A stretch of DNA of 64,000 nt, from assembly GCF_900109095.1 (NCBI RefSeq), contig NZ_FNYZ01000020.1:40336-104335 (forward strand), in the 5' to 3' direction. The notes under the pieces were generated by a model. It saw nothing but the letters and a program-made list of their open reading frames with translations, was not told where the DNA came from and did no database searches. This document shows, in pieces, positions 9,448 through 17,750 of this stretch (positions within the stretch are counted from its first letter, which is position 1; every line of letters begins with the position of its first letter). A program made the position numbers and the translations under genes. The stretch is from Sphingobium sp. AP50 (GTDB lineage Bacteria; Pseudomonadota; Alphaproteobacteria; Sphingomonadales; Sphingomonadaceae).

Positions 9448-10010
9448 GATACGAGCAACGCCCTCCAGTCGTTCGCCCACGCCCGATCAAGCGGTCCGAT
9501 CGTGATATCCGGATCGAAGCGACCAGGTATGAGCTCGTAGAAAAGCTCCTTCTCCGCGCCGGCCTGGGAGGTGTAATAGCCCGCCAGAATAGCGCCCTTT
9601 AGCTCTCTCCATCCGACTTCCACCGACGAACCGATGCCGTTCGCTGTCGAATAAGATCGGCGATCAATGTCTGCGATCAGGGCCGAACGCTGCCGAACGC
9701 CAAGAGCAGGAAAACATCCCACGGAACGCTCCATCAGCGCATGAATCAGATCATCGACATAGATCGAAAGAATGCCCTGATCCCAAAGCATCGAGAGATA
9801 GGCGGGCACGGACGCTTCAACCGCGCCAGCCGTAGTCGTCCGCGGAATGACGACATCGCTGATCGCGACAAAATGTGCCTCGCGATCGACTGGCGATATG
9901 GAAGTTTTCCGAGTCAGGCAGCCTGCCAGTGTGGACAATGCAGGCGTCAGCACAAAGCCGGTCAGCATCATTCGTTTCAAGACGCTTCGCCTTGCCGTAT
10001 TGCAAGTCAT
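9444..10010 (-). CDS. Gluconate 2-dehydrogenase subunit 3-like Tat lipoprotein (small subunit)
   Basis: A 188-residue partner of the GMC dehydrogenase. The N-terminus has a twin-arginine-like ARRSVLKRMMLTG segment, a hydrophobic core and an LAGC lipobox near residue 30, so the mature protein may be lipid-anchored after Tat export. The body (FVAISDVVIPRTTTAGAVEA, and a C-terminal FDPDITIGPLDRAW) resembles the subunit 3 family that chaperones and exports the flavoprotein. The frame is open to 10163, but the ATG at 10010 has an AAAGGGG ribosome site. A copy of the shared inverted repeat lies 68 nt upstream at 10078-10093, so it probably opens a regulated operon with the next two genes. Confidence 0.82.
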   Translation of the reverse strand: MTCNTARRSVLKRMMLTGFVLTPALSTLAGCLTRKTSISPVDREAHFVAISDVVIPRTTTAGAVEASVPAYLSMLWDQGILSIYVDDLIHALMERSVGCFPALGVRQRSALIADIDRRSYSTANGIGSSVEVGWRELKGAILAGYYTSQAGAEKELFYELIPGRFDPDITIGPLDRAWANDWRALLVS

Positions 10011-10077
10011 ACCCACCCCTTTCAAATTCCGCATCGGACATATTTGCCTCTCAATGCGGGGTGAAGAATGCGCAAAA

Positions 10078-10093
10078 TTTGCTGATACGCAAG
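10078..10093. promoter_or_regulatory. Inverted-repeat operator, site 2 (GMC operon)
   Basis: TTTGC-TGATAC-GCAAG, read on the minus strand as CTTGC-GTATCA-GCAAA. It matches the site before the XRE-cupin gene at nine of ten arm bases. It lies 68 nt upstream of the Tat small-subunit start at 10010. Confidence 0.6.
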
Positions 10094-10337
10094 TTACAAA
10101 TAGCTGCTCTATGCAATAAATCGAGCGAATCACGACATCCCCAGATCGACAAGATCGCGCCACGGTAGAAGATTATCGCTTGAGGAATGGGTCGTGCAAA
10201 GGCGATTCGCTTCCCAAACACCCCACCAAGTCGACACATCAGCCGGCAGCTCGGATTGCCGCAATCGACAATTTGCGTCAGTTTCAAGGCAATATGGCGT
10301 CACCGCCACACCCAATGAGGAAATCTTATAAGCCCTA

Positions 10338-10366
10338 TTGACTTGCGTATAAGCAAGGTATCTAAA
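10338..10366 (+). promoter_or_regulatory. Putative promoter of the TonB receptor gene
   Basis: TTGACT at 10338-10343 and TCTAAA at 10361-10366, separated by 17 bp. Operator site 3 fills the spacer and site 4 overlaps the expected transcription start, an arrangement suited to repression. Confidence 0.5.
10342..10357. promoter_or_regulatory. Inverted-repeat operator, site 3 (TonB receptor)
   Basis: CTTGC-GTATAA-GCAAG with perfect arms; differs from site 1 at a single centre base. It lies between the -35 and -10 elements of the receptor promoter. Confidence 0.65.
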
Positions 10367-10382
10367 TTTGCATATCCGCAAG
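10367..10382. promoter_or_regulatory. Inverted-repeat operator, site 4 (TonB receptor)
   Basis: TTTGC-ATATCC-GCAAG, starting 25 bp after the start of site 3, so the pair sits about 2.4 helical turns apart. It is 34 nt upstream of the receptor ATG and covers the likely transcription start. Confidence 0.6.
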
Positions 10383-10416
10383 AACAAACATCATCGGCGG
10401 ACTGGGGAGAACAGAT

Positions 10417-12606
10417 ATGGGCAAGGAGTTCAGGTTAGCAGTTTCACCTCTGATGGCATCCGCCGTTGCGCTCGCCATAGCGAGCGGAGGCACTGCATTC
10501 GCACAAGAGAATAACCAGGGATTTGGCGACATTGTCGTCACGGCAAACAAGCGCGAGCAGAGCTTGCAGAAGGTGCCGATCGCCATCTCGGCCTTTGACG
10601 AAACGGCCGTCCGGGCGGCACGGATCGAGAATTTCAGGGACGTTGTTCTGCGCATCCCGAACTTCTACGCCGACAGCGTTTCCAGAACCCAGACCTCCAT
10701 CGCCATGCGCGGTGCAGGATCCCTTGAAGACTCACCCGGCTCCGACCAGGCGGTCGCGCTCTTCGTCGACGAGGTCTATGTCGGCGAAAATTCCGGCCTC
10801 GACTTCGACTTTTTCGACGTCGAACGTATCGAGGTCCTCCGTGGCCCACAGGGCACCCTCTTCGGGCGCAACGTCATGGGCGGCGCCGTCAGTATCATAA
10901 CCCGCAAACCAACAACTGATACGACCGCGACGCTGGAAGGGACTTTCGGGCGCTTCAACCAGATTGATGTACGCGGGATGCTCGGCGGCGCGCTGATCAG
11001 CGATACGGTAATGGGGCAGATCGCCTTCAGTTCGAAGAACAGCGATGGCTATGCCCGCAATGAAGTGACTGGCAACCGCCTCGAACGCGACAACACCCAG
11101 AGCGTCCGCGGCAAGCTGCGCTTTCATCCGAGCGAGGATTTCGACGCAAATCTGAGCGTCAACTATATGCGTGACAAGTCAAAGGGCATCGCGCGCAAGC
11201 TCTACGGGGACGTGCCGGCCGCGCTCAATGCACCCGATCAACTCGACGTGACCCAGCAGGACATGGACGGCGGATATGATCGCAAAGCATATGGCGCGAC
11301 CCTCCGCCTTGACTACAAACTGCCAATTGGCACCATTACCTCGATCTCGGCCTATCGATATGGGCTTCACCGGACGAACGTCGACCTCGACGGCACGCCT
11401 CTCGAAATCGCGGAGTTCAAGCTCCAGCAGAACCGGGTGAAGCAGCTTTCCCAGGAACTGCGCCTGGGCGGCACGGCCGGCGATCTCGACTATGTGCTCG
11501 GTGTCTATTACCTCAACGTGAAACTGCGCCGGAACGAATTTCTGACGGTCGAGGGCTATCCCGGATCGCTGTTCGATGAAATCGCACCGGGCGGCACCGT
11601 CGCCCCCGAGGGGCGAGGTCAGTATATCAATACCGAAAGCTATGCCGGCTTTGGTCAATTCACCTGGCATGTCAGCGATCGGCTCCGCCTGACCGGTGGC
11701 GCGCGCTACTCCTGGGAGAAGAAGTCCGGGCAAACCTATTGCCTTCAGGACGGCATCCTCTGCTCAGCCTATCTGCTCGACGTAAGCGATCACTGGAGCG
11801 CCCTTACGCCAAAGGCCACTATCGACTTCGACGTTGCCGATGGCATCATGGCCTACGCCACAGTCGCGCGCGGGTTCAAGGGCGGCGGTTTCGCGTCGGA
11901 CTTTCCAGATGCCGAAAGCGCACGGGCGGGCGGGTCCTTCGACCCCGAATTTGCCTGGAGCTATGAAGCAGGCATCAAGGCGCGCTGGTTCGACAATCAC
12001 CTCCAGACGAACGTCACCGCATATCGTGTGGACTATTCCGACCTGCAGGTCCGACAAATCAATGGTCCGTTCACCATTGTCGGCAACGCCGGCAAGTCTC
12101 AGGTCAAGGGTGTCGAACTGGAAATCGTGGCACGCCCCTTCGCTGGCGTCGAGATTTTCGGGAATTACGCCTATACCGACGGAAAATATAAGTCGCTGGT
12201 CCTGGAAGATGCCGACTATTCAGGCAACCGCCTCATCCTGACGCCGAAGAATTCCTTCACGGTTGGCGGCAGCTATACCATGGAATTCGATGCGGATAGC
12301 TCGCTGACACTGCGCGGTGATGTTCTCTACAAGAGCAAAAGCTATCTCGACGTTTCCAACGATGATCTGCTGACCGCAAAATATGATGGCGTCGTCAATC
12401 TGAGCGCTTCCTATCTGTTCGGTGGCGGCAAGTGGGAAGTCTCGCTGTTCGGCAAGAATGTCACCGGCGTCCGCACCCCCTCGACCGCGCAGGACTATTC
12501 GGTCTTCTTCCTTTCAGGCGATGATCTTGCCGCAGGCAAGCGCGTCATTGCGACCTCCTACAATCGCCCGACCACATACGGCGTTACGCTGCGCTGGAAA
12601 TATTGA
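10417..12606 (+). CDS. TonB-dependent receptor 1
   Basis: A 729-residue outer-membrane transporter. A signal peptide (LAIASGGTAFAQ) is followed by ENNQG and the plug start DIVVTANKREQSLQKVPIAI. The plug carries VERIEVLRGPQGTLFGRN, the standard TBDR box, and the protein ends in YGVTLRWKY, an aromatic beta-barrel end. It imports a substrate into the periplasm using TonB energy. Regulation is visible: tandem inverted repeats lie in its promoter. It is followed after 45 nt by a C-C hydrolase gene and an SDR, and is divergent from a GMC dehydrogenase operon, so the ligand is probably the substrate of those enzymes. Siderophore uptake is less likely in this context. Confidence 0.95.
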   Translation: MGKEFRLAVSPLMASAVALAIASGGTAFAQENNQGFGDIVVTANKREQSLQKVPIAISAFDETAVRAARIENFRDVVLRIPNFYADSVSRTQTSIAMRGAGSLEDSPGSDQAVALFVDEVYVGENSGLDFDFFDVERIEVLRGPQGTLFGRNVMGGAVSIITRKPTTDTTATLEGTFGRFNQIDVRGMLGGALISDTVMGQIAFSSKNSDGYARNEVTGNRLERDNTQSVRGKLRFHPSEDFDANLSVNYMRDKSKGIARKLYGDVPAALNAPDQLDVTQQDMDGGYDRKAYGATLRLDYKLPIGTITSISAYRYGLHRTNVDLDGTPLEIAEFKLQQNRVKQLSQELRLGGTAGDLDYVLGVYYLNVKLRRNEFLTVEGYPGSLFDEIAPGGTVAPEGRGQYINTESYAGFGQFTWHVSDRLRLTGGARYSWEKKSGQTYCLQDGILCSAYLLDVSDHWSALTPKATIDFDVADGIMAYATVARGFKGGGFASDFPDAESARAGGSFDPEFAWSYEAGIKARWFDNHLQTNVTAYRVDYSDLQVRQINGPFTIVGNAGKSQVKGVELEIVARPFAGVEIFGNYAYTDGKYKSLVLEDADYSGNRLILTPKNSFTVGGSYTMEFDADSSLTLRGDVLYKSKSYLDVSNDDLLTAKYDGVVNLSASYLFGGGKWEVSLFGKNVTGVRTPSTAQDYSVFFLSGDDLAAGKRVIATSYNRPTTYGVTLRWKY

Positions 12607-12651
12607 TCGCGCAGATCGTCGAAAACCATCCCATAAACCAAGGAAGCTCAA

Positions 12652-13806
12652 GTGTTTCAGTATTTTCCCAAGAATTATTCATGGAGTCTCGCTGTCTCCT
12701 GTTCCATCGCGATGGGCGCGGAGATTTCCGAGCTCGAGGAAGCGCTTTCGCCGCTCGTATCGCTTGATGGACCGGCAGCGCATGAAGGCTGGTACCAGAA
12801 CTGGCTGAAGCTCGGGCACAAGCTGACCGCGCTGGCAGACGCCGACGATGCGGCGGGCAATCTCTTTTCGGCCGCATCCAAATATAAGCGGGCAGCAAAC
12901 TATTATCTCTTTGCTGAACGCATCGCATCCTGGTCCGACCCGCGCCGCCTGCATGCCTACAATCTGGGCATGACGGCCTTTCGCAAGGGCCTGGAGCGCT
13001 CGGGCGATCTGTGGGAACGCGTCGAGATTCCTTATGAGGACGGTGTCCTTTCAGGCTGGCTGCGCCTGGCCGAGAGCGAAGGCAAGCAGCCGGCTGTGAT
13101 CTTCTATAATGGCTTCGATTCCATCAAGGAGATGCACTATCTCATCTATGCCGACATGTCGGCAAAGCGCGGCATCGCGACCCTCTTCGTCGACCAGGAA
13201 GGCACTGGCGAGGCCGTTCGCTATCACCACATCGCCAAGCGGAACAATACCGAGCTTTCGGCCGGAAAATTTTACGATGCACTGGCCGCCCACCCCGCCA
13301 TCGACGCCGACCGGATCGGCCTGATCGGCCTCAGCATGGGTGGCTATTGCGCGCCCCGGGCGGCCGCGATGGACAAGCGGTTCAAATGTGTCGCAAGCCT
13401 TGGCGCTTTCTATGAACTCGACGCCAATTGGGAAGCCATCCTGCGCGGCGATACCGGGACCGGGCTGTCGGACGGCCTCCCCGAAAGCGGCATTCACGCC
13501 ATGCATGTGACCAAGACCGATACGATCGACGATGCCGTGGCTGTCCTGAAGTCTCGCACGCTGGCCCCGGTGATAGATAAGGTCACCTGCCCGCTGCTCG
13601 TCGTCCATGGCGAGAATGATCGCCAGGTTGCCCTTGCCCACGCCCGCAAGACTGTGGCCGGCGCGGTCAACAGCAGCGATGCGCAGTTGCGCGTCTTCTC
13701 CGTCGCGGAAGGTTCGACCGAGCATTGCGGCGTCGACGTGATGAAGATGCAGGGCGAATATGTCTACGATTGGGCCGCCCGCATCCTGGGAGGGCACGTC
13801 GCATGA
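12652..13806 (+). CDS. Alpha/beta hydrolase, 2,6-dihydroxypseudooxynicotine hydrolase-like
   Basis: A 384-residue hydrolase with a long helical N-terminal part before the alpha/beta core, as in the FrsA/DHPON hydrolase group. The nucleophile elbow is GLSMGGY with Ser228; the acid is in HGENDRQVAL and the catalytic His in STEHCGVD near the C-terminus. DHPON hydrolase cleaves a C-C bond next to a ketone, so a ketone-cleaving or ester-cleaving role is possible; ester hydrolysis cannot be excluded. The start is a GTG at 12652 with AAGGAAG upstream. The stop overlaps the SDR start (ATGA), and both follow the TonB receptor, so all three probably share a transcript. Confidence 0.82.
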   Translation: MFQYFPKNYSWSLAVSCSIAMGAEISELEEALSPLVSLDGPAAHEGWYQNWLKLGHKLTALADADDAAGNLFSAASKYKRAANYYLFAERIASWSDPRRLHAYNLGMTAFRKGLERSGDLWERVEIPYEDGVLSGWLRLAESEGKQPAVIFYNGFDSIKEMHYLIYADMSAKRGIATLFVDQEGTGEAVRYHHIAKRNNTELSAGKFYDALAAHPAIDADRIGLIGLSMGGYCAPRAAAMDKRFKCVASLGAFYELDANWEAILRGDTGTGLSDGLPESGIHAMHVTKTDTIDDAVAVLKSRTLAPVIDKVTCPLLVVHGENDRQVALAHARKTVAGAVNSSDAQLRVFSVAEGSTEHCGVDVMKMQGEYVYDWAARILGGHVA

Positions 13807-14576
13807 GCCGCTTCCAGGACAAGATCGCCGTTGTCACGGGCGGAAGCTCCGGCATCGGAGAAACCATCGCTCGCAAGCTGGCCGAGGAAGGGGCGGTCGT
13901 CCATGTGGTGGCCAGCGGCAGTCTGGCCAAGGCTCAAGCCGTTGCCTCGTCCATCGTGGCGAGCGGCGGGCGAGCAGAAGGAGTGGTCGCGGACGTCCGG
14001 GACAGCGAGGCGCTCAAGACGCTGTGCGCGGGCATCATCGTCGAACATGGTCGCATCGATATCTGGGTCAATGCAGCAGGTCTCTTCCTTGCTTCCCCGG
14101 CGGGAGACACGGAGAGCGACATCCTCGACAAGATGATCGACACCAACGTTAAGGGAACGTGGAATGGCGTTCAGGCCGTCGTGCCGCACATGAAAGCGGC
14201 TGGAGGCGGCAAGATCCTGAACTTCTCCTCCGTTGCGGGCCTGACCGCATTCAAGGGGTTCGCGATCTACAGCGCCAGCAAGGCTGCCATCGCGATGATG
14301 ACGAAGGTACTGGGGGCCGAACTCGCGCCCTTCAACATCAACGTCAACGCCATCGCGCCAGGCAATACAGAGACGCCTATGAATGAGGCGATGCGTAATG
14401 ACCCATCGCAAGCGGCAATCCTCGATGCCATGAACGCGATGACGCCCAGCAACCATACCTTCTCGAAGCCGGAGGAGATTGCCGCGGCAGCCCTCTTCCT
14501 CGTCTCGTCCGAAGCTCGCCCGATGCACGGAAGCATCCTGCTGGCGGACGAAGGCATCTCGGCCGCTATCGGCTGA
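13803..14576 (+). CDS. Short-chain dehydrogenase/reductase (classical SDR)
   Basis: A 257-residue NAD(P)-dependent oxidoreductase with the cofactor motif TGGSSGIG near residue 12, a variant of the NNAG motif (VNAAGLF), and the catalytic YSASKAA after the serine of LNFSSVAG. The family oxidises alcohols or reduces ketones. Its ATG overlaps the stop of the preceding hydrolase gene, showing translational coupling. The longer frame from 13725 lies inside that hydrolase gene and was rejected. Substrate unknown; the context suggests a hydroxy or keto intermediate of the compound imported by receptor 1. Confidence 0.93.
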   Translation: MSRFQDKIAVVTGGSSGIGETIARKLAEEGAVVHVVASGSLAKAQAVASSIVASGGRAEGVVADVRDSEALKTLCAGIIVEHGRIDIWVNAAGLFLASPAGDTESDILDKMIDTNVKGTWNGVQAVVPHMKAAGGGKILNFSSVAGLTAFKGFAIYSASKAAIAMMTKVLGAELAPFNINVNAIAPGNTETPMNEAMRNDPSQAAILDAMNAMTPSNHTFSKPEEIAAAALFLVSSEARPMHGSILLADEGISAAIG

Positions 14577-14625
14577 GGCAATGGCCATGCGCGCTTTCTC
14601 TCACCCTCAAGGCACGCATGGCCCT

Positions 14626-15339
14626 TCAGCTAGCCGAGCAGGCAAGCTGCCTCAGAACGATTTCTGCATTTTCAACAATATCCTCGCGCAGAGCAGCCTC
14701 CACCAAAACCGGATCTTGCCGACGAAGTCCTTCAAGTATGCGAACATGCTGAATGTAGGTGTCGGCCTTCGACGGCACACTCTCGATCATATTCAGAGCA
14801 GGGCCTACCCGCAGCCAGAGGTTCTCGATCATCGCGAGCGCACTCGGCATCCGAGCCGCCCGATATATGGTGAAATGAAAGCTGAAATTCTGACGCAGGG
14901 TCTCAGGCCAGGAACAGGCGCGCGTCAGGCGATCATGCGCTTCCTGCGCAATCCGAATTTCCTCAGCTCTTATGTGGCGAGCGGCGTGCCGCACGACCAG
15001 CCCCTCCAGTTCGAGACGCACAAGCAGCAATTCCTCATAGTCGTCAGGCTGCATTGGCGGAATGACATATCCGCTTTTGGCGACACTTTGGACGGCCCCA
15101 TCCCCTTCAAGTCGCTTGAGGGCTTCTCGTACAGGCATCTGGCTCACCCCGAGCGCCTCACCGACCGAGCGACTGGAAATACGATCCCCCAAAAGCAGAC
15201 TGCCGCTCATGATCGCCTTTCGCAGCGATTGATAGACCTGCCGGTCAAGAGGTCCGTCATGCTCGTCAAGTGGAGAAAGAACGGGCGCTGGAACACGGCT
15301 TCGATTGCGTACTCCCGGTGTGGTGATTGTTTCAGTCAT
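14626..15339 (-). CDS. GntR-family regulator, FadR/FCD subgroup
   Basis: A 237-residue regulator. The N-terminal winged HTH is recognisable (DRQVYQSLRKAIMSGSLLLG, then LGVSQMPVREALKRLEGDG), and the C-terminal all-helical FCD ligand domain contains the conserved RLELEGLVVRHAA and HFTIYRAARMP regions. The ATG at 15339 has a GGAAACAGG ribosome site; an ATG at 15363 is upstream in frame. It is divergent from TonB receptor 2, whose promoter carries a perfect inverted repeat at 15471-15496. FCD-type GntR proteins usually repress catabolic genes and are released by a carboxylic acid, so it most likely controls the receptor-BKACE-HyuAB unit. Confidence 0.9.
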   Translation of the reverse strand: MTETITTPGVRNRSRVPAPVLSPLDEHDGPLDRQVYQSLRKAIMSGSLLLGDRISSRSVGEALGVSQMPVREALKRLEGDGAVQSVAKSGYVIPPMQPDDYEELLLVRLELEGLVVRHAARHIRAEEIRIAQEAHDRLTRACSWPETLRQNFSFHFTIYRAARMPSALAMIENLWLRVGPALNMIESVPSKADTYIQHVRILEGLRRQDPVLVEAALREDIVENAEIVLRQLACSAS

Positions 15340-15448
15340 CCTGTTTCCATTCCAACAGTCCACGTCCCAGTGCCAGCCCGGATGCGCGTAGAGCCTCTCT
15401 CGCGCTCGTCATCGCAAATCACACGTAACCAGCATGTCACATACCATC

Positions 15449-15478
15449 TTGACACGACCGGCAATCCAAACCTTTATC
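15449..15478 (+). promoter_or_regulatory. Putative promoter of TonB receptor 2
   Basis: TTGACA at 15449-15454 and TTTATC at 15473-15478 with an 18-bp spacer. The -10 element lies inside the left arm of the inverted repeat described next, so a bound regulator would block the promoter. Confidence 0.5.
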
Positions 15479-15496
15479 TGCGATCTCAGATAAAGG
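15471..15496. promoter_or_regulatory. Perfect 10-6-10 inverted repeat, likely GntR operator
   Basis: CCTTTATCTG at 15471-15480 and CAGATAAAGG at 15487-15496 are exact complements around a 6-bp centre. The left arm covers the -10 element and the right arm enters the AAAGGGGAA ribosome site of receptor 2. It is either an operator for the divergent GntR or, if transcribed, a hairpin that masks the ribosome site; the first is favoured by position. Confidence 0.65.
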
Positions 15497-15507
15497 GGAA
15501 ATTAGTC

Positions 15508-17697
15508 ATGCATAGGGGACACAACAAGGGATATCGCATCGCAAACCGCCTTCTGACGCTGCTCGCGACGACAGCGGTCTGCGGCGCTGCAAACGCACAG
15601 GAAAACAATCAGGGCGATATTGTCGTCACCGCACAAAAACGGCAGCAGACTGCGCAGTCGGTCGGCATTTCGATGCAGGCCTTCGGCGCTGAAGAACTGA
15701 CTTCAAGAGGGGTCAGCAACGCATCCCAGCTCGTAAACATCACGCCGGGCCTGAGCACATCGGGCGCGTTCGCTGGCGACACTTTGGCATTCGGCATTCG
15801 CGGCGTAGTTCAGCAGGATTTCGGCGGCCAGTCGGAGTCGCCCGTCGCCACCTATGTCGATGACAGCTATGTCGCGAGCGCAAGCGTTGCCGGCATTGGC
15901 CTTTTCGACGTTGAGCGCGTGGAAGTCCTAAAAGGGCCGCAAGGTACGCTTTTCGGACGCAACGCAACTGGCGGCGTCGTAAATATCTTTACGCGAGAAC
16001 CCACATCATCAGCCAACGGCTTCGTAAAAGCAGACTATGGTTCCCATGACAGCATGCGACTCGAAGCCGCGACCGGTGGCCCGATAAGTGACACGCTCAG
16101 CTTTCGCGTTGCGGGCCTGTTCGATCGAAACGGCGCATGGGTGAAGAACAAGAATGCTCAGGGCGATGACCTAGGCAACAAAGAGCAAGCCGTTCTCCGA
16201 CTTCGCCTCGCTTATAAGCCGACGGCCCATTTGTCGCTGCTGCTCACCGGCTTCATCGCGCGGCAGACCAGTTCCTGGGCGCCGTATTTCTCCCAGGCTG
16301 TCGCACCTATCCTCAACAACGCTGGCGATGTCGTCGACTCGACGATCGTCAGCGGCGACACCTTTTTCGGACCGCCAAGCGACATCAAGAACCTGACCAT
16401 CGATTCCGAATCTGCGCGCAGTTCAGGCGGTCGGAAAAGCGCATCTGGCGTGACGCTCAAAACCACGTGGGATTTCGGACCTACGCTTACATCGATTACC
16501 GATGTCAAAACGGCACGATCCCGCCAGGCGATCGATGACGAAGTATCGCCCACCTATTTTCTGAACAGCATTTCGCAGGATTTTGCCAAAAGCCTCTCGC
16601 AAGAGCTTCGCCTCAGCGGCACCGCGCCCCAATTGCGGTGGTTCACCGGTGCCTATTATCTGCACATCAAGAGCGGCACCAATCCCGCCGACCTGATCGT
16701 CGCGCCGGCCGACCTCATCACGCGTGACGAATATAACCTTAGAACCAACTCTTACTCAGCATTCGGGCAGGTTGAGTATGACCTTTCTTCAAGGCTGACC
16801 CTCATTGCCGGTGGCCGTGTCACATTGGAACGCAAGGCATTCGACTATCAATCGACAAATCTGACACTTGCGGAGGTCGTGGTCGGGCCAGCGCGCACCC
16901 CCTACTCCGGCAACATGTCGGATACGCTCTATTCGGCAAAAGCGCAGATTGAATATAAGCCGTCGCAGGACGTCCTCATCTATGCGGGCTTTAACAGGGG
17001 CGTGAAAGCAGGCAGCTTCAACGCGCCTCTGGCGGGCGGAACATCCTATCCCGACAGCGACATACCCTATGCGCCGGAAACGCTGAACGCCTATGAAATC
17101 GGCGTGAAGTCGGACCTGTTCGATCGCCTTCTCCGGCTGAACGCATCGACCTTCTATTATGACTATGACGACTATCAGGCATTCAAGGTCATCGGCCTTT
17201 CGACGCAGGTTTCCAACAATCGCTCCAAAATCTACGGGGGCGAACTTGATGCCACGCTGCGGCCCATTGACGGCCTGACGCTGAGGGGCTGGGCAAGCTA
17301 CACGCATGATCGTGTCTACGACGTATCGATCAGCGGCCAGCCGACACTGCTCACCCGTGTTGCGCCGAACACCTCCAAGTGGAAGGCTGGCGCCCTTGCT
17401 CGATATGAAACCGACCTCGCCGGTGGTAGTCTGAGCTTCCAGGGCGATCTCAACTATACCAGCCGCTTCTGGTTCTCGCTGACAAACTACAGTGCGACAG
17501 AGGTCAAGAAATATGCCCTGCTGGGCCTCGGCCTGGGCTGGGACAAGGGCGATTGGTCGATCCTGGGGCAGGTCTCCAACCTCACCGACAAACGATACAA
17601 GACCGTTGGGTTCGACCTCAACGCCTTCTGCGGCTGCTCGCAGGTCGGCATCGGCCAGCCTCGCTGGTTCCGCCTTAGCATTACACGAAATTTCTAA
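15508..17697 (+). CDS. TonB-dependent receptor 2
   Basis: A 729-residue outer-membrane transporter with signal peptide (LLATTAVCGAANAQ), the same ENNQG linker seen in receptor 1, plug start DIVVTAQKRQQTAQSVGISM, the box VERVEVLKGPQGTLFGRN, and terminal strand WFRLSITRNF. The frame is open for a further 343 codons upstream, but that part is antisense to gntR; the ATG at 15508 has an AAAGGGGAA ribosome site. It heads a run of five enzyme and transporter genes starting with a beta-keto-acid cleavage enzyme. Its ligand is probably the compound those enzymes degrade. Regulation by the divergent GntR is inferred from the inverted repeat on its promoter. Confidence 0.95.
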   Translation: MHRGHNKGYRIANRLLTLLATTAVCGAANAQENNQGDIVVTAQKRQQTAQSVGISMQAFGAEELTSRGVSNASQLVNITPGLSTSGAFAGDTLAFGIRGVVQQDFGGQSESPVATYVDDSYVASASVAGIGLFDVERVEVLKGPQGTLFGRNATGGVVNIFTREPTSSANGFVKADYGSHDSMRLEAATGGPISDTLSFRVAGLFDRNGAWVKNKNAQGDDLGNKEQAVLRLRLAYKPTAHLSLLLTGFIARQTSSWAPYFSQAVAPILNNAGDVVDSTIVSGDTFFGPPSDIKNLTIDSESARSSGGRKSASGVTLKTTWDFGPTLTSITDVKTARSRQAIDDEVSPTYFLNSISQDFAKSLSQELRLSGTAPQLRWFTGAYYLHIKSGTNPADLIVAPADLITRDEYNLRTNSYSAFGQVEYDLSSRLTLIAGGRVTLERKAFDYQSTNLTLAEVVVGPARTPYSGNMSDTLYSAKAQIEYKPSQDVLIYAGFNRGVKAGSFNAPLAGGTSYPDSDIPYAPETLNAYEIGVKSDLFDRLLRLNASTFYYDYDDYQAFKVIGLSTQVSNNRSKIYGGELDATLRPIDGLTLRGWASYTHDRVYDVSISGQPTLLTRVAPNTSKWKAGALARYETDLAGGSLSFQGDLNYTSRFWFSLTNYSATEVKKYALLGLGLGWDKGDWSILGQVSNLTDKRYKTVGFDLNAFCGCSQVGIGQPRWFRLSITRNF

Positions 17698-17704
17698 GAA
17701 CGAC

Positions 17705-17725
17705 GGGCGGCCGTCAGGGCCGCCC
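17705..17725. terminator. GC-rich hairpin between receptor 2 and BKACE
   Basis: GGGCGGCC and GGCCGCCC are perfect 8-bp arms with a 5-nt loop, 8 nt after the receptor stop. There is no T-run after it, so it more likely lowers read-through or protects the upstream mRNA than ends transcription. Confidence 0.4.
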
Positions 17726-17750
17726 CGGAACGCATGGACAGGGTAAGAAT

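Larger units (their letters stand above)
10011..10416. promoter_or_regulatory. Divergent promoter region with three operator copies
   Basis: A 406-bp gene-free stretch between the leftward GMC operon and the rightward TonB receptor operon. It holds three of the four inverted repeats (10078, 10342, 10367). No convincing gene was found in it on either strand. The arrangement is that of a divergon controlled by one regulator. Confidence 0.7.

Noticed and set aside
13764..14588. A 274-residue minus-strand frame opposite an SDR gene.
   Set aside because: The SDR on the plus strand has all catalytic motifs and an ATGA start; the opposite frame is an antisense shadow.
14479..15507. In-frame upstream extension of receptor 2, which would add 343 residues.
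   Set aside because: It is antisense to the gntR gene, has no domain, and a signal peptide with a good ribosome site starts at 15508.
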